27,297 bases of DNA from an uncultured Bacilli bacterium (lineage in GTDB: Bacteria; Bacillota_I; Bacilli_A; RF39; UBA660): positions 1 through 27,297 of the forward strand of contig CALVJU010000042.1 in assembly GCA_944332375.1 (NCBI GenBank), read 5' to 3'. The position numbers and the translations under genes are program-made. Positions 22,730-27,297 of the stretch are shown in pieces. How positions within the stretch are numbered: position 1 is the stretch's first letter; each line of letters starts with the position of its first letter. The notes beneath the pieces were generated by a model. It did no database searches. It was given only the letters and a program-made list of their open reading frames with translations, and was not told where the DNA came from.

Positions 22730-23551
22730 ATGCCAGAATTACCAGAAGTAGAAACGATTCGTAAAAGCTTAGAAAAAGAATTAAAAAATAGAACAATTGT
22801 CGATGTTGTTGTCAACTATGAAAATATCATCGCAGAACCTACAGTTTTTTCCTTTGTGGAACAGATAAAAAATCAAACAATTCATCAATTAAAACGATAT
22901 GGAAAATGGTTAATCTTTGAATTAGATCAATATGTGTTACTTTCCCATTTAAGAATGGAGGGGAAGTATTTCTTTCGTACAAAGGAGGATCCGATTTCCA
23001 AACATGAGCACGTTATTTTTTGTTTAGATGATGATAGAGAATTAAGATATCATGATACAAGAAAATTTGGAAGAATGTATCTATTAAAAAAAGAAGAGGC
23101 TTATGATGTGCCACCTCTTTCTAAATTGGGATTAGAGCCATGGGATTCTTTATTGACAGTAACTTATCTCAAAGAGAAATTAAAAAATAAAACCATTCCT
23201 ATTAAAACTTGTTTACTAGATCAGAGTATTATTGTTGGAATTGGCAATATTTATGCGAATGAGATTCTTTTCTTGAGTCGTATTTCCCCATTAAAAAAAT
23301 CAAATTGTTTAACAAAGAAAGAGTTAGAACGAATTATTGAGAATACAAGAACGGTATTAAAAGAAGCAATTGAAATGGGTGGAAGTACGATTCGTAGTTA
23401 TCATCCGAGTGAAGGAATTGATGGAATGTTTCAACAGAAATTATATGTTCATGGAAAAGATGGGACACCATGTCCTGTATGTGGAAAACCAATTCAAAAG
23501 AAATTTATCAATGGACGTAGTAGTTATTATTGTGCTCATTGTCAAAAGTAA
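22730..23551 (+). CDS. mutM: Formamidopyrimidine-DNA glycosylase
   Basis: Base-excision repair enzyme that removes 8-oxoguanine and formamidopyrimidines and nicks the abasic site; 273 aa, full length. The mature N-terminus PELPEVETI supplies the catalytic Pro and Glu. KRYGKWLIFEL holds the conserved Lys region, and HLRMEGKY and HDTRKFGRM are further conserved blocks. The helix-two-turn-helix motif is at GIGNIYANEILF (about 169), and the C-terminal zinc finger has CPVC and CAHC pairs with the DNA-contacting Arg in NGRSSYYC. The ATG follows GAGGTGA. In many Bacilli mutM lies directly behind polA; here about 6.4 kb separates them. It ends at a hairpin shared with the convergent vanY-type gene. 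Confidence 0.97.
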   Translation: MPELPEVETIRKSLEKELKNRTIVDVVVNYENIIAEPTVFSFVEQIKNQTIHQLKRYGKWLIFELDQYVLLSHLRMEGKYFFRTKEDPISKHEHVIFCLDDDRELRYHDTRKFGRMYLLKKEEAYDVPPLSKLGLEPWDSLLTVTYLKEKLKNKTIPIKTCLLDQSIIVGIGNIYANEILFLSRISPLKKSNCLTKKELERIIENTRTVLKEAIEMGGSTIRSYHPSEGIDGMFQQKLYVHGKDGTPCPVCGKPIQKKFINGRSSYYCAHCQK

Positions 23552-23575
23552 GAACTTCGGTTCTTTTTATTTTCC
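23550..23575 (+). terminator. UUCG-tetraloop terminator of mutM
   Basis: AAGAAC (23550-23555) and GTTCTT (23560-23565) close a C(TTCG)G tetraloop, followed by TTTATTTT. It overlaps the stop codon of mutM on one side and of the convergent gene on the other. Confidence 0.85.
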
Positions 23576-24244
23576 ATATTTTTTGAAATAGTATTCATCT
23601 AGAGTTATATTTTCTTTTGTAAGAGATTGAGCAAGTTCCACTCCTACATAACGGTAGTGCCATGGCTCATATTTGAATCCTGTAATGTCATATCCATCAC
23701 TTGGATATCTTAAAATAAAGCCATATTCATGGGCATGTTCTTTCATCCATTGAAACTCTTTTGTTTCTTCAAACAGGTTGTAATCTCCATTTTCTCCCAT
23801 GACATCGAGAGCGAGTCCTGTTTGATGTTCGGAGTGACCAGGTCTTGCACTACAACGATCCGCATAGTTTTTTCCACTTGTTTTTACATAATGGTGATAT
23901 AATTCTTCTTGATAAGAATAACTACGATATGCAGATACTAAAATGATTTGATAGCCTTCCTGTAGAGCATCCCAAGCGAGCGTTTCAAATGCGATTCTTG
24001 CTTCATGTCTGAGATATTTTTTCTCATAAGCGAATTGAATGGATACCTCTTCTAAATCACTTGGCATATAATTCTCATCTAATTGATAATTTTTATTGAC
24101 TAACACATCAAGACGTTCTGGATGTTTCACTGGTTTTATATTTTTGTAAAAGTCAGAAAATAAATTAAAATCTTTTGTAAAAAAGAGAACTATAAGAATA
24201 AAGAGAACAATATAGACACATTTACGAAAATTCTTTTCATTCAT
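23567..24244 (-). CDS. VanY-type D-alanyl-D-alanine carboxypeptidase (first copy)
   Basis: Zinc D,D-carboxypeptidase of the VanY family, expected to trim terminal D-Ala from peptidoglycan stem peptides outside the cell. The 225-aa protein has an N-terminal membrane helix (about 7-23), a linker, then the catalytic domain. Visible motifs are LVSAYRSYSYQ (about 100-110), PGHSEHQTGLALDV with the metal-binding His and Asp (S-x-H-x-x-G-x-A-x-D), and EPWHYRYVG with the second metal His. An upstream in-frame ATG (24256) lacks a ribosome-binding site, while the ATG at 24244 follows GGTGA by 5 nt, so I use the latter. It is a clear paralogue of the next minus-strand gene, with matching order throughout, and it converges on mutM. 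Confidence 0.93.
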   Translation of the reverse strand: MNEKNFRKCVYIVLFILIVLFFTKDFNLFSDFYKNIKPVKHPERLDVLVNKNYQLDENYMPSDLEEVSIQFAYEKKYLRHEARIAFETLAWDALQEGYQIILVSAYRSYSYQEELYHHYVKTSGKNYADRCSARPGHSEHQTGLALDVMGENGDYNLFEETKEFQWMKEHAHEYGFILRYPSDGYDITGFKYEPWHYRYVGVELAQSLTKENITLDEYYFKKYGK

Positions 24245-24259
24245 ATCTTTCACCATAAT

Positions 24260-24265
24260 ATTATA
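24260..24265 (-). promoter_or_regulatory. -10 element of the first vanY-type gene
   Basis: A perfect TATAAT on the minus strand, 15 nt upstream of the chosen ATG. No convincing -35 at 17 bp. Confidence 0.4.
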
Positions 24266-24306
24266 TGCGTAGGGGGAAAAAGAAAAACTTGTCCAATCAT
24301 TTCTCT

Positions 24307-24433
24307 TTGTGTATTGTATTGTTACTGATTATATTTAAAACATTTTTTTCATATTTTGTAACCATTCTTTATTGAAGTCTAATTTAATCACAATACTTTG
24401 AATCATGCACCTATAAATGATTATAGTTTTTTT
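24307..24433 (+). ncRNA. Candidate small RNA unit between the two vanY-type genes
   Basis: On the plus strand TTGTGT (24307-24312) and TATATT (24330-24335) are 17 bp apart, and about 75 nt later CTATAA (24411-24416) pairs with TTATAG (24421-24426) around ATGA and is followed by seven T (24427-24433). This would define a transcript of roughly 24342-24433, antisense to neither flanking gene. There is no open reading frame of useful length. The hairpin is purely A-T apart from one G-C pair and the promoter is only moderate, so this is a candidate. Confidence 0.3.
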
Positions 24434-24474
24434 CACATCATGATATTGGTCTGTTTATGATGACATATGTGAAA
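24431..24474. repeat. Imperfect long hairpin in the vanY-vanY gap
   Basis: TTTCACAT (24431-24438) and ATGTGAAA (24467-24474) form 8 perfect pairs; inside, CATgATA and TATgATG add two 3-bp helices. No T tail follows. It lies between the candidate small RNA terminator and the terminator of the second vanY-type gene. Confidence 0.6.
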
Positions 24475-24475
24475 T

Positions 24476-24515
24476 GACAAAATAAAACTAGAGTTTGCTC
24501 TCTAGTTTCTTTTTT
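24476..24515 (-). terminator. Terminator of the second vanY-type gene (bidirectional)
   Basis: AAACTAGAG (24485-24493) and CTCTAGTTT (24500-24508) pair perfectly over 9 bp. On the minus strand the hairpin is followed by TTTATTTTG, fitting the gene that ends at 24595. On the plus strand CTTTTTT follows, so it could also stop plus-strand transcripts. Confidence 0.8.
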
Positions 24516-24594
24516 CGGTTCCTCTTATAGTGGGAATCACTAGCTTTTTTTATAATATGACATTTATAGTCGCATGATAGTTTAAATACGAGTC

Positions 24595-25542
24595 TTATTT
24601 ATCTAAATAATATGCGTAATATTCATCGAATGTAATATCTAGATCATGTATTTCTTTTGCTACATCTTCTCCTACATAACGATAGTGCCATGATTCATAT
24701 TCATAACCAGTAATATCTTCTTTTCCTTTTGGATATCTTAAAATAAAACCATATTTATAAGCATTGTCTTGTAACCATTTAAATTCTTCTGTTTCTTCAA
24801 ATTCATTCATGATGACATCATCTGTTACAATATCTAAAGCAAGTCCGGTTTCATGTTCACTAGATCCAGCTCTTGCTGCTTTATTATCGGCCCATTCTTC
24901 TCCTTGGGCTTGTGCATAATCTTTCCATACTGCATCTTGTGTTTCATAATCACGATAAGAAGAATTGACAATTAATGTAAGTCCTTCTTCATTTGCTACA
25001 TTCCACATGGAACGAAATCTTTCGTATACATGTTTACTGATTTCATTTCCTTCATAAGAGAATTGTAAGCTAATTGGGACAATTTCTTCTGGCTGATAAT
25101 CTTTAGTCAGTTTATAATATTTGTTCACTAACATGAGATCTCCTTTTGAAGTATCTGTTTCTTCCATATCTTCATAGAAATCACGATCACGGTTGACATT
25201 GACTAAAGCGACAACATCATCCATCGCCACTTCTGGATTTTCTTTTAGATAGGCGAGATAACGATCTAAATTCTTTTCAAGATAGTATTTTTGTTTTAAA
25301 AGTTTTGGAATATTTGGTTCTAATGTTTTGTTTTTGATCAATTCATCTAGTTTTTCCTGTGGATAACTTTCTAGAAGTGTATTTGTTTCTGACTCATTAT
25401 AACCGATTTCTAATAATTTGTATGTATCACTCATACGATAGCTAATTTCTTTATATGCGAAATAACCACCAACACCAACGACAATAATTAGAATTGCGAC
25501 GATAATTGGAACTTTTTTGATTTTTCTTTTCGTTTTATACAT
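24595..25542 (-). CDS. VanY-type D-alanyl-D-alanine carboxypeptidase (second copy)
   Basis: The larger paralogue (315 aa) of the neighbouring VanY-type enzyme. A basic N-terminus and one membrane helix (about 12-29) anchor it. An extra region of about 100 residues (40-140), absent from the first copy and resembling short helical repeats (YKLLEIGY, LLESYPQEKL), precedes the catalytic domain. Catalytic motifs are IVNSSYRDYETQ, SSEHETGLALDI (metal His and Asp retained although the family's usual GHSEH reads GSSEH, the first His not being the ligand) and ESWHYRYVG. Both copies end in an I-T-x-DEYY tail. The ATG follows AGGGTGATC at 4 nt. Promoter and terminator are both visible, so it is a separate unit from its paralogue. 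Confidence 0.93.
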   Translation of the reverse strand: MYKTKRKIKKVPIIVAILIIVVGVGGYFAYKEISYRMSDTYKLLEIGYNESETNTLLESYPQEKLDELIKNKTLEPNIPKLLKQKYYLEKNLDRYLAYLKENPEVAMDDVVALVNVNRDRDFYEDMEETDTSKGDLMLVNKYYKLTKDYQPEEIVPISLQFSYEGNEISKHVYERFRSMWNVANEEGLTLIVNSSYRDYETQDAVWKDYAQAQGEEWADNKAARAGSSEHETGLALDIVTDDVIMNEFEETEEFKWLQDNAYKYGFILRYPKGKEDITGYEYESWHYRYVGEDVAKEIHDLDITFDEYYAYYLDK

Positions 25543-25561
25543 ATATGATCACCCTAATATC

Positions 25562-25590
25562 ATTATAACCAAAAAATACTGTTTTTACAA
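25562..25590 (-). promoter_or_regulatory. Promoter of the second vanY-type gene
   Basis: On the minus strand TTGTAA (25585-25590) and a perfect TATAAT (25562-25567) are separated by 17 bp; the -10 ends 19 nt before the ATG. Confidence 0.75.
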
Positions 25591-25609
25591 TTCTAATGAA
25601 CGGAATTGT
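25587..25609. promoter_or_regulatory. Operator-like dyad over the -35 element
   Basis: ACAATTC (25587-25593) and GAATTGT (25603-25609) are perfect inverted arms 9 nt apart, overlapping the -35 of the second vanY-type gene and lying 12 nt past the stop of the metal exporter gene. A binding site or the remains of a terminator are both possible. Confidence 0.4.
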
Positions 25610-25621
25610 GAAAAAATGTAA

Positions 25622-26479
25622 CTATATTGGTTCTACATGGATGACAACGAGATAAAGTTCTGGAAATTTTTTCAATTCTTTTTCAATATCTGTTGCGATT
25701 TGATGAGATGCATATGTTGTCATTTCTCCATCTACATAGATTGTAAAAGAAACTTGATATTGATATCCAACAGGGATGGCGATGAAATTTCTTACTTTCT
25801 TTACTTCTTGAAATTGTTTAATTATTTTTAAGACTTGTTTCTTTGTTGTTTGATCCATTGTTTTGTCCATTAATACATCATAACTTTTTTTAAATATTTT
25901 AAGACCATGAATCAAAATCCAAAGAGCAATTAAGACTCCAGCAATTCCATCAATAAAATAAATTCCTTGGTGAGTAAGTAAGATTGCAAAGAGATTTAAA
26001 GTCGTAATGAGAGCATCGTATAAATGATCTTTGGAATTGGCTTTTAATAACAGACTATTTAATGTTTTCGCAACTTTATGAATGTAAAAGTAAAGAGTTA
26101 ATTTTACAAAGATTGTAATGAGACAGACGACAATTAATAAATATGAGAAGGTATATTGAGATGGTGACCATATTGCGAAAAAAGAATCTTTCATTAGGGT
26201 GAGTGCCATCAAAATAATTACAATACTGATAAGTAAAGAATAAATATATTCTGCTTTCCCATGTCCTAGATTATGATCCTTGTCTTTTGGTTTACTTGCT
26301 ACTTTGTTCCCAATCCAAGTCATGAGGGAAGAGAGAATATCTCCTAAACTATTGATGGCATCGGCCATCATTGCTTGACTGGATGTTAAAGTAGAAACAA
26401 ATATTTTAATTAGAAATAAAAATAAATTAAAAATGATTCCTAAATAACTGACTAATTTTGTTACTTTATATCTTTGCAT
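25622..26479 (-). CDS. Cation diffusion facilitator, manganese-type metal exporter
   Basis: Proton-coupled metal efflux pump of the CDF family, 285 aa from the chosen start, with about six membrane helices (first at about 9-30) and a C-terminal cytoplasmic ferredoxin-like domain (about 200-285). The metal site reads as N43-x3-D47 in helix 2 (ADAINSLGD) and D151-x3-D155 in helix 5 (SKDHLYDAL). The HGKAEY loop lies between helices 2 and 3. Zinc members carry His at the position of D151; the N/D plus D/D arrangement is that of manganese exporters such as MntE, so Mn(II) is the likeliest substrate, with Fe(II) not excluded. The frame is open up to a TTG at 26530, but that codon lies in the -35 element, so I use the ATG at 26479, which has only a weak ribosome-binding site. 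Confidence 0.9.
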   Translation of the reverse strand: MQRYKVTKLVSYLGIIFNLFLFLIKIFVSTLTSSQAMMADAINSLGDILSSLMTWIGNKVASKPKDKDHNLGHGKAEYIYSLLISIVIILMALTLMKDSFFAIWSPSQYTFSYLLIVVCLITIFVKLTLYFYIHKVAKTLNSLLLKANSKDHLYDALITTLNLFAILLTHQGIYFIDGIAGVLIALWILIHGLKIFKKSYDVLMDKTMDQTTKKQVLKIIKQFQEVKKVRNFIAIPVGYQYQVSFTIYVDGEMTTYASHQIATDIEKELKKFPELYLVVIHVEPI

Positions 26480-26501
26480 CCTATCATCTACTTTCGTATT
26501 T

Positions 26502-26530
26502 ATTGTAGCAAGATTTTGATATGAGCGCAA
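26502..26530 (-). promoter_or_regulatory. Promoter of the metal exporter gene
   Basis: On the minus strand TTGCGC (26525-26530) and TACAAT (26502-26507) are 17 bp apart with an extended -10 TG. The -10 is 22 nt from the ATG. No yybP-ykoY manganese riboswitch fits in so short a leader. Confidence 0.6.
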
Positions 26531-26584
26531 CTTATTAGTTCTAGTTTGAAAGTGATTGACATAGAGATTATTAGAGGTGAATGT

Positions 26585-27297
26585 ATGAAAAAAGGGATTG
26601 TGTTGTTGTTAGGAATTTTAATTATGTTACCATGTAGAGTAGGGGCTTTAAATCTAGCAGAAAATGCGAAAAGTGCGATCTTGATAGAAGCAAGTACAGG
26701 AACGATTATTTATGAAAAGAATTCTCATGAGAAATTAGCTCCAGCTTCTATGACGAAGATGATGAGTATGCTCTTGATTGTAGAAGCTATAGAAGATGGA
26801 AAGTTAAGTTGGGATCAAATGATTACTACTTCTGAAAATGCTTCTAGTATGGGTGGTAGTCAAATCTTGTTAGAAACAGGAGAGAAGATGTCGGTAGAAG
26901 ATTTATTTAAAGGAATTGCAGTTGCTTCTGGGAATGATGCAGTTGTAGCACTTTCAGAAGCGGTAGCAGGGACAGAAGAAGAATTTGTAAATATGATGAA
27001 TCAAAGAGCGAAAGAGTTAGGATTAGAAGATACGAACTTTAAAAATCCACATGGTTTAGATACTGCAAATCATTATACAAGTGCGTATGATATGGCTATG
27101 ATTGCTAAAGAGTTAGTACGACATGAGAAAGTACTAGAATTTACTTCTATTTATGAAGACTATTTACGTGAAGATCAAGAAAATAAAGTGTGGTTGGTGA
27201 ACACCAATAAACTTGTCAAGTTTTACGATGGAATGGATGGATTGAAAACGGGATATACGAAAGAAGCTGGTTATTGTTTGACAGCGACTGCCAAGCG
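26585..27297 (+). CDS. dacF: Serine-type D-alanyl-D-alanine carboxypeptidase, DacF-like (3' end cut by window)
   Basis: Penicillin-binding protein of peptidase family S11 that removes the terminal D-Ala from peptidoglycan pentapeptides. The first 237 codons are present and the gene runs off the window. An N-terminal signal peptide (about 1-21, ending near RVGA) precedes the catalytic domain. All three active-site motifs are visible: S55-M-T-K58 (SxxK), S-G-N near residue 116 and K221-T-G. NPHGLD and AYDMAMIA are further family blocks. The ATG at 26585 is 4 nt behind AGAGGTGA (26573-26580), the spacing used by several genes here; an out-of-frame ATG at 26581 is not used. It is divergent from the metal exporter. 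The exact subtype (DacA or DacF) cannot be settled without the C-terminus. Confidence 0.93.
   Translation, partial: MKKGIVLLLGILIMLPCRVGALNLAENAKSAILIEASTGTIIYEKNSHEKLAPASMTKMMSMLLIVEAIEDGKLSWDQMITTSENASSMGGSQILLETGEKMSVEDLFKGIAVASGNDAVVALSEAVAGTEEEFVNMMNQRAKELGLEDTNFKNPHGLDTANHYTSAYDMAMIAKELVRHEKVLEFTSIYEDYLREDQENKVWLVNTNKLVKFYDGMDGLKTGYTKEAGYCLTATAK

Noticed and set aside
26480..26530. TTG at 26530 as the start of the metal exporter
   Set aside because: It coincides with the -35 hexamer of a good promoter and has no ribosome-binding site; CDF proteins usually begin close to the first membrane helix.
26553..26572. TTGACA or TTGAAA upstream of dacF as a promoter
   Set aside because: The possible -10 (TATTAG) is poor and would leave almost no leader before the ribosome-binding site.
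1..27297. Mycoplasma-type genetic code (TGA as Trp)
   Set aside because: Conserved yutD ends in TGA at the expected place, and Trp codons in conserved positions are TGG.
1..27297. tRNA or rRNA genes, CRISPR arrays, insertion sequences, integrases
   Set aside because: No cloverleaf, no regularly spaced repeats, no transposase or recombinase motif on either strand.

Overview
The window is a 27.3 kb, strongly A+T-rich stretch of a low-GC Gram-positive (Firmicutes/Bacilli-type) chromosome. PolC-type DNA polymerase III, a T-box leader in front of serS, yunB and yutD homologues, VanY- and DacF-type D,D-carboxypeptidases and strong AGGAGG/AGGTGATC ribosome-binding sites all point that way. TGA is used as a stop codon (for example at the end of yutD), so this is not a code-4 mycoplasma. 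The class III ribonucleotide reductase (nrdD/nrdG) indicates an anaerobe or facultative anaerobe. An uncultured gut Bacilli or Erysipelotrichia-like lineage is my inference, not proven.

Layout. Positions 1-5185: an unrecognised 236-aa protein, a terminator, then polC. Positions 5210-6866 (minus): a polysaccharide-deacetylase lipoprotein overlapping a small membrane protein. Positions 6965-7731: a small three-helix membrane protein, then about 300 bp of C-poor, A-rich DNA holding a perfect 14-bp inverted repeat. Positions 7732-10684: the nrdD-nrdG operon. Positions 10764-12095: a membrane-anchored, tyrosine-rich protein with an internal duplication. Positions 12125-12580 (minus): a twin-CBS protein. 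Positions 12653-17195: yunB, yutD, polA and an unrecognised gene coupled to polA. Positions 17202-18965: promoter, Ser-specific T-box, a DUF1653 gene and serS. Positions 18966-21265: an accessory-looking stretch with two unrecognised genes and structured intergenic DNA. Positions 21266-23551: a transglutaminase-like protein and mutM. Positions 23567-25542 (minus): two VanY-type D,D-carboxypeptidases separated by 350 bp that may hold a small RNA. Positions 25622-26479 (minus): a CDF metal exporter with a manganese-type site. Positions 26585 to the end: a DacF-type D,D-carboxypeptidase cut by the window edge.

How the genes work together. There is a replication and repair group (polC, polA, mutM), a dNTP supply unit (nrdDG), and a tRNA-sensing seryl-tRNA synthetase unit. 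A cell-envelope group (deacetylase, two VanY enzymes, DacF) would trim peptidoglycan. Most non-riboswitch promoters have their -10 only 15-28 nt before the start codon, so untranslated leaders are very short; several sit directly behind the previous gene's terminator. No tRNA, rRNA, CRISPR array, insertion sequence or convincing prophage was seen. I did not find a clear new multi-gene system. The best leads are the archaeal-looking SerRS under a bacterial T-box, the tyrosine-rich surface protein, the serS-mutM accessory stretch, and the candidate small RNA between the vanY genes.
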